Below, piece by piece: positions 1 through 7,219 of a DNA stretch of 10,603 bases; position 1 is the first letter of the stretch; each line of letters opens with the position of its first letter. The DNA is taken from NCBI GenBank assembly GCA_027034115.1, contig JALVJB010000118.1, positions 1-10,603 on the forward strand, written 5' to 3'. A model generated the notes under the pieces. That model made no database searches. It saw nothing but the letters and a program-made list of their open reading frames with translations, and was not told where the DNA came from. Position numbers and translations under genes: made by a program. This stretch comes from Acidilobaceae archaeon (GTDB lineage: Archaea > Thermoproteota > Thermoprotei_A > Sulfolobales > Acidilobaceae).

Positions 1-563
1 TAGGGGAGCCTAGCTCTCCCTTCTGCCATGTCCGTGGCGTCTGCAACCTTAACTATTGACGCTTCAATCGTGAGAGCGTTTACGTTCATAGCGGTGGAGT
101 ATATTGCGCCTAGGACTTCGCTTTTGATGCGTGGTATTAGTTTTTCCTTTTCCTTGTCTTGTATTACATTTGGTAAGAGTCTCGTCAGTATCCTGTCAGC
201 TAGGAGGGCTCCGATGAGCTCGTGCATGTCTCTGTGAACGGAGTTTCCTATATCGTGTAGGTATGCGGCTAGCATTACGATCAGTTTAGCGTAGTCCTCT
301 GAGGAAACCACTTTATCCCTAATACTTGAGGGTTCTATATCGGCGGATCGCAGGATCTCGTAGATTTCTAAGGCGGACCCGGTTACTATTGTAGCGTGGA
401 CAGGGCCGTGATCGTTGTATAGAAGCCTCCCAACAGCGTTGACATTTGCCATTCGAAGCAACTCCTGGATCTCCGGGTCTCTTGTAAGTGCCTCCCACGC
501 CTTTTTCAATAATTGATTAGAATATACATGTTTCTTATACAGTGTCTGCGAGACAACCGCCAT
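1..563 (-). CDS. HD-domain metal-dependent phosphohydrolase, C-terminus beyond window
   Basis: Translated from the ATG at 563 on the minus strand; about 187 codons are visible and the frame is still open at the left edge. Visible motifs are DHGPVH (residues 51-56), the HD pair in YLHDIGN (H103, D104), a following HxxxxH-type stretch (H110, H114) and VADATDMAEGRARL near residue 175. This layout is typical of archaeal HD-superfamily phosphohydrolases, which bind one or two divalent metals and cleave phosphomonoesters or phosphodiesters, often of nucleotides; the substrate cannot be read from the sequence. The ATG shares its A with the TAA stop of the upstream cutA gene (TAATG), and GAGGTG at 577-572 gives a good ribosome binding site, so translation is probably coupled. 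It is the third gene of the eno-cutA operon. Family assignment is firm; precise role unknown. Confidence 0.88.
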   Translation of the reverse strand, partial: MAVVSQTLYKKHVYSNQLLKKAWEALTRDPEIQELLRMANVNAVGRLLYNDHGPVHATIVTGSALEIYEILRSADIEPSSIRDKVVSSEDYAKLIVMLAAYLHDIGNSVHRDMHELIGALLADRILTRLLPNVIQDKEKEKLIPRIKSEVLGAIYSTAMNVNALTIEASIVKVADATDMAEGRARLP

Positions 564-880
564 TAGTCAACCACCTCGCTCTTTACCCACTCTAGGTAGG
601 CGGGGTTCCCTTCCACTATGGGAACAGCTATTACCTCTGGAAGACTGTACGGGTGGACCTCTTGGATCTTGTTAATGAGCTTGTCTAAGGCTTTAACGTG
701 CGTCTTGATAATTAACAGGTCTTCACGGTCTTCTTCAATTTTACCCTGCCACCAATACACACTCTCTACGGGCGTAATGTTTACGCAGGCTGCGAGTCTC
801 TCCTCGAGGATTGTTTTGGCGAGATCCTTACCCTTTCCCTGTGGGGCTGTTACGTAGACAACGTAGTAGTCATTTCCCAC
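563..880 (-). CDS. cutA: CutA divalent-cation tolerance protein
   Basis: The 105-residue product matches the CutA1 family along its whole length. Visible conserved blocks are ERLAACVNI (residues 27-35), YWWQGKIEED (42-51), LLIIKT (55-60), HPYSLPEVIAVPI (76-88) and the terminal YLEWV. CutA proteins form very stable trimers of ferredoxin-like folds; they were named for copper tolerance in E. coli, but their physiological role, possibly metal or small-ligand sensing, is unsettled. The start is GTG at 880. Its ribosome binding site AGGTGAT lies across the enolase stop codon, five bases upstream, so cutA is probably translated in step with enolase. The ATG at 873 is out of frame. The stop overlaps the ATG of the HD gene by one base. 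Length is normal for the family. Confidence 0.95.
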   Translation of the reverse strand: MGNDYYVVYVTAPQGKGKDLAKTILEERLAACVNITPVESVYWWQGKIEEDREDLLIIKTHVKALDKLINKIQEVHPYSLPEVIAVPIVEGNPAYLEWVKSEVVD

Positions 881-886
881 CTTGCA

Positions 887-2182
887 TCACCTTTGGAAGG
901 GTGTCTTACCAGCGTATTCCGCTTCTCCGGCAAGCATATCTTCGATTTCTAGTAGCCTGTTGTATTTAGCTGTTCTTTCTCCCCGTGCTGGTGCTCCAGT
1001 CTTTATTAGCCCCGTTCCCAGGCCCACGGCCAAGTCTGCGATGAAGGGGTCCTCTGTCTCGCCGGACCGATGGCTAATCACAGCCCTCATACCATGATTA
1101 TATGCTTCTCTAACGAAATCGAACGTTTCGGTTAAGGTACCTACTTGGTTAACCTTAACTAGAACAGCGTTGGTAGCGTGCATCTCTATGCCCTTCCTCA
1201 AGTATTTCACATTTGTCGTATACAGGTCATCTCCAACGATTAACACTCTACTGCCTAGCTTCTCAGTTATCATCTTAAACCCGTCCCAGTCATCCTCATC
1301 GAAGGGATCTTCGATGTATTTGATTGGATACTCGTCCACAATAGCTTCATAATACGAGAGAAGTTCCTCTCTGGGCATAGATACGCCATCTATCCTATAT
1401 ATATTTGTTTTTTTATCATAAAATTGTGATGCTGCCGCATCGATGCCCAAGTAAAAGTCTTCCTCAAGCTTGTACCCAGCCTTTTCAATAGCTTGTTTTA
1501 ACGCCTCAAGGGCCTCTCTGGTTTTCTTCATTGGCGGCGCGAATCCTCCTTCGTCACCTACGTTAACAGCATTTAACCCATATTTCTCTTTTAATAAATC
1601 TTTAAGAGACCAATAGGTTTCTACTGCCATCCTCATTGCTTCATGGAAGCTATCGGCTCCTACTGGGATGATCATAAACTCTTGAATGCTGAGCTCGTTG
1701 CCAGCGTGTACCCCTCCGTTGATAATGTTTAGGAGGGGAGTGGGGAGGAGTCTTGCCATAGGGCCGCCCAGATACTCGAATAACTCTAATCCTGCGGTAT
1801 TGCTAGCTGCTCTAGCTACCGCGATGCTAGTCGCCGTTGTAGTATTGCCTCCTATTCGAGCCTTGTTGGGGGTCCCGTCTATCGCGATCAGGATGTGATC
1901 TATTCTTGATTGGTCTCTTGAATCCATTCCAACGAGCCTCGGAGCCACATGATTCTCGAGGGCTGCAAGGGCTCTCGAGACTCCTAGGCCTCTCCATTTC
2001 CTCCCTCCATCCCTGAGCTCGACAGCCTCCCTCTCGCCTCTACTGGCACCGCTTGGAGCATAGCCGTATCCCCAGCCATTGTTCGTTTCCACGATTACTT
2101 TTACCGTGGGTTTACCCCGGGAATCTAGAACCATTCTCCCTAGAACTCTCCGTATTTCGAACGGATTCATAAGCACCGCCAT
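887..2182 (-). CDS. eno: Enolase (phosphopyruvate hydratase)
   Basis: Enolase interconverts 2-phosphoglycerate and phosphoenolpyruvate in cytoplasmic glycolysis and gluconeogenesis. The 431-residue product carries LDSRGKPTV (19-27), the mobile-loop motif GASRGEREA (45-53), the acid NVGDEGGFAP (E211), Mg ligands D248 (GIDAA), E291 (EDP) and D318 (GDD), the catalytic lysine in VKVNQ (K343), SHRSGET (370-376) and K394 in IKTGAP. All catalytic residues are present, and the length is normal for the family. Two starts are possible. ATG 2182 has no ribosome binding site but lies about 26 bases below an AT-rich TATA-like element, which suits a leaderless message. ATG 2170 (MNPFEIRRV) is preceded by a GGCGGTG that could act as a binding site. 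It is the first gene of an operon with cutA and the HD gene. Confidence 0.97.
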   Translation of the reverse strand: MAVLMNPFEIRRVLGRMVLDSRGKPTVKVIVETNNGWGYGYAPSGASRGEREAVELRDGGRKWRGLGVSRALAALENHVAPRLVGMDSRDQSRIDHILIAIDGTPNKARIGGNTTTATSIAVARAASNTAGLELFEYLGGPMARLLPTPLLNIINGGVHAGNELSIQEFMIIPVGADSFHEAMRMAVETYWSLKDLLKEKYGLNAVNVGDEGGFAPPMKKTREALEALKQAIEKAGYKLEEDFYLGIDAAASQFYDKKTNIYRIDGVSMPREELLSYYEAIVDEYPIKYIEDPFDEDDWDGFKMITEKLGSRVLIVGDDLYTTNVKYLRKGIEMHATNAVLVKVNQVGTLTETFDFVREAYNHGMRAVISHRSGETEDPFIADLAVGLGTGLIKTGAPARGERTAKYNRLLEIEDMLAGEAEYAGKTPFQR

Positions 2183-2247
2183 AGGTTGAGTGTAGGTGGT
2201 AGGAAAAATATTACTTAAGGGTTCGGCTCCTTCGCTGGGGGGAGCGA
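2183..2247. promoter_or_regulatory. Divergent promoter region between eno and the RCK gene
   Basis: This 65-base gap separates two divergent genes. An AT-rich core at 2202-2220 (AAAAATATTACTTAA) can act as a TATA element on both strands. Read on the minus strand, its centre near 2208 would put the start of transcription at about 2182, the first base of the enolase ATG. Read on the plus strand, a centre near 2212 would start transcription at about 2238, just ahead of the GGGGGG run (2237-2242) that serves as ribosome binding site for the TTG at 2248. The assignment rests on spacing and base composition only. Confidence 0.5.
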
Positions 2248-2904
2248 TTGAGAATCCTGGTCATAGGCGCTGGCAGGGTAGGCAGCACACTAGCGGAGAG
2301 GCTTAGTAACGCTGGCCACTCTGTTACAGTCATTGATAGGGATGAGTCAAAGCTCGTTAGCATTCAGGCTGATGTGGAGAGCTACGTGAGGGATGCGACG
2401 GACCCAGACACTTATGAGGAACTAGACGTTAGGATGTACGATGTTATAGTGGCTGCGACGGATAGGGATGAGGTTAACCTCTTCGTCGCGGCTATTTCCA
2501 AGCTCTACAATATTGAGAAAATATATGTTAGAGTTAAGAATCCTAAGACTAGCAGACTCCTCCGAATGCTCGACGTGGAGGGAATCGTCGTCGTACCTCA
2601 ACTGGCCGCAAATATACTCTACTCCATGATTGAGGGTAAGCAGAGAATGGTCAGCATCGCTGATGCTTTAGTTGGAGAATTTAAACTCGCAGCGCTTACG
2701 GTTAAGGAGACCAGCCCCGTGAGGGGAATGACTCCAAGAGAGGTTGAAGCAGAGGGCCTCCTCCCAAAGGAAGCTAAGATATTCGCTATCTACAGTCGTG
2801 ATAGATTTTATGACCCTGACGAAGCTCCACCTCTTGAATCTGGAGATGTTGTCATATTGCTACTCCATGAGTCAGCTCTGGAGAAGATAGGAGAGCTATT
2901 CTAG
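2248..2904 (+). CDS. RCK-domain (TrkA-type) NAD-binding regulator of ion transport
   Basis: A 218-residue soluble protein with one RCK_N and one RCK_C domain. RCK_N (about 1-125) starts with a Rossmann nucleotide-binding loop GAGRVG (7-12), with the acidic residue D30 at the end of strand 2 that normally holds the NAD ribose, followed by the typical ATDRDEVNLF block. RCK_C (about 135-218) holds VGMTPRE-like residues in SPVRGMTPREVE. Proteins of this size are the cytoplasmic gating subunits of Trk/Ktr K+ transporters or K+ channels, binding NAD(H), ATP/ADP or second messengers. No membrane helix is present. The TTG start at 2248 has a strong GGGGGGAG site a few bases upstream. No K+ channel or transporter lies nearby; the next gene, 13 bases away if its likely TTG start is used, is an MscS-like channel, a possible partner. 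Confidence 0.93.
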   Translation: MRILVIGAGRVGSTLAERLSNAGHSVTVIDRDESKLVSIQADVESYVRDATDPDTYEELDVRMYDVIVAATDRDEVNLFVAAISKLYNIEKIYVRVKNPKTSRLLRMLDVEGIVVVPQLAANILYSMIEGKQRMVSIADALVGEFKLAALTVKETSPVRGMTPREVEAEGLLPKEAKIFAIYSRDRFYDPDEAPPLESGDVVILLLHESALEKIGELF

Positions 2905-2917
2905 GGAGGTGCGTGGT

Positions 2918-3745
2918 TTGGGTTCGTTCGACCTGGGGAGTCTCTGGAGTGCTTTCAGCCAGAGCGAGTTCGTTCTCCGCTCGCTGGAGTCATTAATACT
3001 CTTATTTATAATATTAATATTATTAGATATCTTTAAAAAGATAATATTAAAGATAGGGAGGCTAAGCGGCGCCGACGAGAGAGCCCTAGAAAACACCTAC
3101 AAAGTAGTTGAAATAACAACTTTAATAATAACAATTTTCCTAATACTCTACCTGCTCACGCAGCAACAAGTCATAGTTATCTTCATTCTAGCCGTAGTGC
3201 TCGTAATACTCGCCTCGAGCTGGGAGACAATAGCCAACATCGCTAGCTACTACGCGATACTCCTATCCAGGGCAGTGAGTATTGGCGAATACGTTTCCCT
3301 AGGAGAATGCGAGGGTAAAATTAGGAAAATAACTGTTCTATATACAATTATAGATACCCCGGAGAGGACATGCACCATACCCAACAGGTTATTCCTTTCA
3401 AAGGCGAAGACCTCTGTGAAGGAGCCGGTTTACGCTGGCTTCCGCATCCGAATATGGGGGTTCGAGGACCTGGAAATAGCTGAGGGGATCCTTGTTAAAC
3501 TGTCCAGTAGACTGCAAGAGGCGCTCCGGGGCATATCTGCTATACCGGGCGAGTCTAGGCTAGTCATAGAGGAGTATAGCCCCGACGCTGTCGCCATTAC
3601 ACTATTGATACCTGTAGCAGGGTATAGGCTCGAGCCGGAGAAGGCTTCGTTCTTAATGCGAGAGCTAGCCTCCATCCTTAAAGAGCAAGGGTACCCCTTC
3701 AATATAACAGTCGAAAGGGATAGAGCAGGGAAAAGGTGGAAGTAG
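2918..3745 (+). CDS. MscS-like mechanosensitive channel family protein
   Basis: A 275-residue membrane protein with three predicted helices at about 19-40, 63-80 and 83-102, followed by a polar TM3b-like segment (SSWETIANIASYYAILLSRAV). The following MscS beta-domain block has the pattern SIGEYVSLGECEGKIRKI, LYTIIDTPE, then TIPNRLFL (153-160); the G-x-V/I turn and the IPN motif are diagnostic of the family. The remaining C-terminal half fits the alpha/beta vestibule domain. MscS channels release ions and small solutes when membrane tension rises. TM3 is nearly free of glycine, unlike E. coli MscS, so pore packing may differ. The TTG start at 2918 was chosen because GGGAGGTG (2904-2911) is correctly spaced for it; a GTG at 2909 is in frame but overlaps that site. 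Second gene of the RCK operon. The first helix is coded by unusually AT-rich codons (2990-3055). Confidence 0.85.
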   Translation: MGSFDLGSLWSAFSQSEFVLRSLESLILLFIILILLDIFKKIILKIGRLSGADERALENTYKVVEITTLIITIFLILYLLTQQQVIVIFILAVVLVILASSWETIANIASYYAILLSRAVSIGEYVSLGECEGKIRKITVLYTIIDTPERTCTIPNRLFLSKAKTSVKEPVYAGFRIRIWGFEDLEIAEGILVKLSSRLQEALRGISAIPGESRLVIEEYSPDAVAITLLIPVAGYRLEPEKASFLMRELASILKEQGYPFNITVERDRAGKRWK

Positions 3746-3747
3746 GT

Positions 3748-4038
3748 ATGCCTAGGAGGAGGAAGAAGAGGGATCCATTCGTCTGCCCCAGATGCGGTAC
3801 CAGGGTCTCGGAGCCTGTTAAGACGTGGACGATAGTATCCCCTATACCCGACAAGTATGGGAGGATAACTGTGACAATAATGGGTAGCTTCGTCTGCCCC
3901 AACTGCGGCTACAAGTGGAGAGACGCTATCAAGAAATTCAAGACTGGGGGCGAAGAGCCCGGCGAGAGGAGCGAGGAGGAGAAGGAGGAGGGAACAATTA
4001 TAGAAATAGACCTCTCAGATCTAGACGAGATCGAGTAA
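3748..4038 (+). CDS. Small zinc-ribbon protein with acidic tail
   Basis: A 96-residue protein starting at ATG 3748, two bases after the channel gene's stop, with AGGTGG (3734-3739) as ribosome binding site. It opens with a basic tip PRRRKKR (2-8), then a zinc ribbon with knuckles CPRC (13-16) and CPNC (50-53) on either side of a beta-rich stretch (TWTIVSPIPDKYGRITVTI), and ends in a strongly acidic tail (69-96) rich in E and D. A basic tip plus a two-knuckle ribbon recalls Elf1-like transcription elongation factors and other archaeal nucleic-acid-binding ribbons, but the central sequence does not match Elf1 well. Nucleic acid or protein binding is an inference; no function is recognised. Its stop TAA directly abuts the guaA stop codon on the other strand. 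It is the last gene of the RCK/MscS operon, though it may merely be co-transcribed. Confidence 0.85.
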   Translation: MPRRRKKRDPFVCPRCGTRVSEPVKTWTIVSPIPDKYGRITVTIMGSFVCPNCGYKWRDAIKKFKTGGEEPGERSEEEKEEGTIIEIDLSDLDEIE

Positions 4039-5565
4039 TCACTCCCACTCAATGGTCCCAGGAGGCTTACTAGTAATATCGTAAACCACTCTAGTCGCCT
4101 CCGGTATCTCCGAGGTAATCCTCGAGGCTATAGCCTCGAGGAGGCCCCACTCGGCCCTATACGGGTTCGCAGTCATTGCATCCCTACTCTCAACTATCCT
4201 GACAGCTATGACTATGCCGTAAGCCCTCTTGTCACCCTTAACTCCAGTAGCCCTAGACCTTGTTACTACGGCGAAGTACTGCCACAATTGCCTCGCTAGG
4301 CCGCGCTTTTCTACCTCCTCGGCGACAATCCTGTTAGCTTTCCTAGCTATCTCGACAAGCTCGGGGGTAATCCTGCCTTCAACCCTTATTGCCAGAGCAG
4401 GGCCGGGCACTGGCTGCTTGTACAATACTTCCTCGGGTATTCCCAGTTTCTCTCCGATTACTCTAACTTCGTCTTTGTAGAATAGTCTAAGCGGCTCGAC
4501 TAGCCTGAGACCGAAACGCTTGGGCAGGCCTGCCACATTATGATGACTTTTTATCTTATCAGCCCCTTTCCTCCCACCAGATTCTATTACGTCTGGATAA
4601 ATAGTTCCCTGAATTAGATACTCGGCGCCTACTTGCTTAGCCTCGCGCTCGAGTATTCTAGCATAGACCCCGCCGAACACTCTCCGCTTCTCTTCGGGAT
4701 CTTCTACCCCTTCTAGAGCGGCGTAGAAATCCCCAGAAGCGTCGATAACCTTGAGATTAATGCCGAGTTCCCTGAGAACTTTAACAGCCCTCTTAACTTC
4801 TCCGGCTGGGTGAAATCCGTGATCTATAATTACCGCGTGCAAGCGGTCTCCCAGGGCTCTATGAGCTATGACAGTTGCCACTGTGGAATCGACTCCACCG
4901 CTTACGGCTGATAGAGCAATGGAGTCTCCTACTGTTCCTCTCACATAGTCTATTAGGTCTTGTATTAGGTCGCCCGGTCTCCATTCTCTTGGAATCTTGG
5001 CAATTCTAAGCCAGTTATCGATTAGTTCGATTCCTAGTTCAGAGTGGTGAACCTCCGGGTGCCACTGTACTCCAAAAATCCGGTCATTAAGCGAAAATGC
5101 TGCCACCGGGCTGCCCTCACTCCTGGCTAGAACCTTGGATGCTTCGGGCGGCTCTAGGACGGCGTCATTATGACTCATCCATACTTTTATTCGGGAAGGA
5201 AAGCCTTGAAGGATACTTTCAGCCCGGAGGACCTCGACAAGGGTGGGGCCGAATTCTGGACTTGGGCTAGGGCCTACGGTTCCCCCGAGGACTTTCGCTA
5301 GTAGTTGATGGCCGTAGCAGATACCTAGAATAGGCTTATCGAGTGCCAACGCCTTCTCGACTACAGTATCGTGACGGCTTTCCCATACGCTTGAGGGTCC
5401 CCCGCTAAGCACTATAGCAGAGGACTCGGAGACTGCTTCATCAGCCTCCCAAGGATAGTATAGCTCGGCGTATACTCCTTGCTCTCTTATCCTTCTCGCT
5501 ATTAGATGAGCGTATTGTCCCCCTAGATCTATTACGGCTACCTTTGCTATAGCTTCTTCTCGCAT
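4039..5565 (-). CDS. guaA: GMP synthase (glutamine-hydrolysing), single chain
   Basis: Converts XMP to GMP using ATP and ammonia from glutamine, the last step of GMP synthesis. From ATG 5565 it is 508 residues with both domains on one chain. The N-terminal class I amidotransferase has the nucleophile C83 in GICYGHQ and H169/E171 in WHPEV. The ATP pyrophosphatase has the PP-loop SGGVDST (222-228). The C-terminal dimerisation/XMP domain has KSHHNV, QPVPGPALAIR and the family's usual ending ITSKPPGTIEWE. Many euryarchaea split these domains into two genes. The frame stays open 26 codons further to a GTG at 5643, but that extension is GC-rich and low in complexity, while the family normally begins close to KVAVIDLGGQY, so ATG 5565 (weak AGGAAG site upstream) is preferred. 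Convergent with the zinc-ribbon gene, divergent from the aminopeptidase gene. Confidence 0.96.
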   Translation of the reverse strand: MREEAIAKVAVIDLGGQYAHLIARRIREQGVYAELYYPWEADEAVSESSAIVLSGGPSSVWESRHDTVVEKALALDKPILGICYGHQLLAKVLGGTVGPSPSPEFGPTLVEVLRAESILQGFPSRIKVWMSHNDAVLEPPEASKVLARSEGSPVAAFSLNDRIFGVQWHPEVHHSELGIELIDNWLRIAKIPREWRPGDLIQDLIDYVRGTVGDSIALSAVSGGVDSTVATVIAHRALGDRLHAVIIDHGFHPAGEVKRAVKVLRELGINLKVIDASGDFYAALEGVEDPEEKRRVFGGVYARILEREAKQVGAEYLIQGTIYPDVIESGGRKGADKIKSHHNVAGLPKRFGLRLVEPLRLFYKDEVRVIGEKLGIPEEVLYKQPVPGPALAIRVEGRITPELVEIARKANRIVAEEVEKRGLARQLWQYFAVVTRSRATGVKGDKRAYGIVIAVRIVESRDAMTANPYRAEWGLLEAIASRITSEIPEATRVVYDITSKPPGTIEWE

Positions 5566-5736
5566 GACTTCCTGGACCCTCGTGTAGCGGCGCGCAAACC
5601 CGCCTTCACCGCTCCCGCGGGCTCCGCGGACTCGGGCGGGCACGGGTCTGTCTTAAACTCCGCGTGCTGGAGGGTTATTAGGGTAAGCTGTAATATCCCG
5701 TTGCACTCCTACTTACCTGATAATGGGTGTGATGTC
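5566..5736. promoter_or_regulatory. Divergent promoter and leader region of guaA and the aminopeptidase gene
   Basis: 171 bases between the preferred starts of two divergent genes. Candidate TATA-like elements are CTTAAAC (5652-5658, for guaA on the minus strand) and GTTATTA (5674-5680) or GTAATATC (5690-5697) for the plus-strand aminopeptidase gene. None is a textbook match, so exact start sites are uncertain. The guaA side carries a GC-rich inverted repeat, listed separately. Confidence 0.4.
5599..5640 (-). repeat. Nested GC-rich inverted repeat in the guaA leader
   Basis: Outer arms CCCGCC (5599-5604) and GGCGGG (5635-5640) enclose inner arms CCGCGG (5615-5620) and CCGCGG (5624-5629) separated by three bases. 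Both inner arms are also self-palindromic within CCCGCGGG and TCCGCGGA. In a guaA transcript starting above 5640 this would fold as a strong stem-loop about 35 bases before the ATG. An alternative arm pair ACCCG (5598-5602) and CGGGT (5643-5647) competes with the outer stem. It might be a regulatory leader or simply GC-rich spacer; no known riboswitch is recognised. Confidence 0.45.
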
Positions 5737-7209
5737 ATGATCTACACGGTTCCACCCAGGATTGCCCGGTTAGAAGGGGATCCGCTCGACTCTGGGAAAG
5801 AGGCTATTGTTGTCCCCGTACTCCAGGCTGAAGGTAAGCCTAGTATTGAAGGTATCCTTGAGAGAATTAATGAAGTATCAAACGGTGTTGTCTCTAAGGC
5901 CTCCGAGAGAGGCGTGTTTCGCGGCGATAGGGGTGAGGTGTATACTGTTCCCCTGGAGAAGGCTATTGTCTACCTTGTCGGCGTCGGCAAGGAGCCTAGC
6001 GATGATTCCTATAGGAGGGCTCTGGCAAAGGTTGCTAAGAGTGTTGTTGATAAGCACGAGGAGGTTGTAGTCGTACTCGAAGGGCTCGCAGAGGCATCTG
6101 CGAATGAGGCCATGGTGGGATTCCTTCTAGGAGCCTACAAGCTCGAGTACTTTAAGTCCGAGAAGAAAAGCAAACTGAGAACTGTTTACTATAATGGAGG
6201 CCTAGACGAGGCTTATGTTAAAGCCGTCGCCGAGGCCGTCTACCTTGCTAGGGACGTTGCAAACGCTCCTCCCAATGATCTTTACCCGGAGAGGCTCGCG
6301 GAGAAGGTTAGAGAGCTATTCTCTAGCCTGCCTAACGTTGAGGTAGAAATATTCGATTACGATAGATTAGTCAAGGAGGGCTTTGGGGGGATAGTCAATG
6401 TTGGCAAGGGGAGCAAGTACAAGCCGAGACTTGTCAAGATCCACTACAAGGGTGGAGGCAGGAAGATAGCATTGGTAGGGAAGACCCTAGTATTCGACGC
6501 TGGAGGCATCCAGGTGAAACAGGCTTACACAATGACTGATATGTACGCGGATAAGGCTGGGGGTGCCGCTGTGCTAGGCGTGCTATGGGCCGCGGCAAAG
6601 CTGGGCCTCCCTGTAGACCTTTACGGCCTACTCGGAGTAGCGATAAACACTCTCGACGGCGAGGCTTATCTTCCAAGCGATGTTATCAGGATGTGGGATG
6701 GCACAAAGGTCGACGTGGGTCACACCGACGCGGAGGGGAGACTAGTAATCGCCGACGCAATCGCTTACTCCGCTAAAGAGCTAGGCGTTGACGTAATAAT
6801 AGATCTAGCTACACTCACCGGGGCCGCAGTTATAGCGCTGGGCCCGCTGGTCGCCGCGGTATTCACTCGAGATGAGTCGCTGAAGGAATTATTCATGGAG
6901 GCGGCAGAGAAGACCGGTGAGAAGCTATGGCCACTACCCCTAGTAGACGAGTACAAACAGCTACTCAAGAAGAACGCCAGGCTCGGCGATATTAGCAATG
7001 TCGGTGGCAGGTGGGGAGGCGCAATAACTGCTGCTCTCTTCCTCGAAAACTTCACTCACGGCAAGAAATTCGTCCACCTAGACATCGCTGGCCCAGGCAT
7101 AGGCGGTGGGGAAGCGGCGTCAATAGCTCCCGAGTACTGGCCTGGAAAGCACGCTCCAGGCTATGGAGTGAGATTAGTGCTAGAGGCTCTAAAGAAAATA
7201 ATAGGTTGA
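5737..7209 (+). CDS. pepA: Leucyl aminopeptidase, M17 family
   Basis: A cytosolic two-metal exopeptidase that removes N-terminal amino acids, normally a hexamer. From ATG 5737 it is 490 residues. The C-terminal catalytic domain keeps the M17 set: K249 (VGK), D254 (VFDAGG), K261, D272 (exactly 11 after K261), D331, E333 and R335 in HTDAEGR. The spacing K249 to D331 equals K270 to D352 of E. coli PepA. Variations are GIQVKQ where GISIKP is usual, and HTDAEGR where NTDAEGR is usual. The N-terminal half is the divergent M17 N domain. The frame is open to a TTG at 5701, but ATG 5737 has GGGTG (5725-5729) at proper spacing and is preferred. The BtpA-family gene follows after 10 bases. Probably works in peptide turnover; the true substrate preference is not visible. 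Confidence 0.94.
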   Translation: MIYTVPPRIARLEGDPLDSGKEAIVVPVLQAEGKPSIEGILERINEVSNGVVSKASERGVFRGDRGEVYTVPLEKAIVYLVGVGKEPSDDSYRRALAKVAKSVVDKHEEVVVVLEGLAEASANEAMVGFLLGAYKLEYFKSEKKSKLRTVYYNGGLDEAYVKAVAEAVYLARDVANAPPNDLYPERLAEKVRELFSSLPNVEVEIFDYDRLVKEGFGGIVNVGKGSKYKPRLVKIHYKGGGRKIALVGKTLVFDAGGIQVKQAYTMTDMYADKAGGAAVLGVLWAAAKLGLPVDLYGLLGVAINTLDGEAYLPSDVIRMWDGTKVDVGHTDAEGRLVIADAIAYSAKELGVDVIIDLATLTGAAVIALGPLVAAVFTRDESLKELFMEAAEKTGEKLWPLPLVDEYKQLLKKNARLGDISNVGGRWGGAITAALFLENFTHGKKFVHLDIAGPGIGGGEAASIAPEYWPGKHAPGYGVRLVLEALKKIIG

Positions 7210-7219
7210 GGGGTCTCCA

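Noticed and set aside
3000..3055. AT-rich inverted repeats (such as ATCTTT/AAAGAT) in the channel gene as an attenuator.
   Set aside because: They lie in codons for a hydrophobic helix and lysines, where low-complexity AT sequence readily makes such pairs by chance.
4530..4570. TGATGA (4541-4546) inside guaA as a C box of a C/D guide RNA.
   Set aside because: No CTGA D box at suitable distance and the stretch encodes the conserved KSHHNV region of GMP synthase.
5566..5643. 26-residue N-terminal extension of GuaA from GTG 5643.
   Set aside because: The residues are Gly/Arg/Ala-rich and come from a GC-rich inverted repeat; the family begins close to KVAVIDLGGQY, which fits ATG 5565.
6434..7055. 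Minus-strand open frames inside the aminopeptidase gene.
   Set aside because: They are antisense to conserved M17 catalytic motifs and have Pro/Ser/Arg-rich shadow composition.
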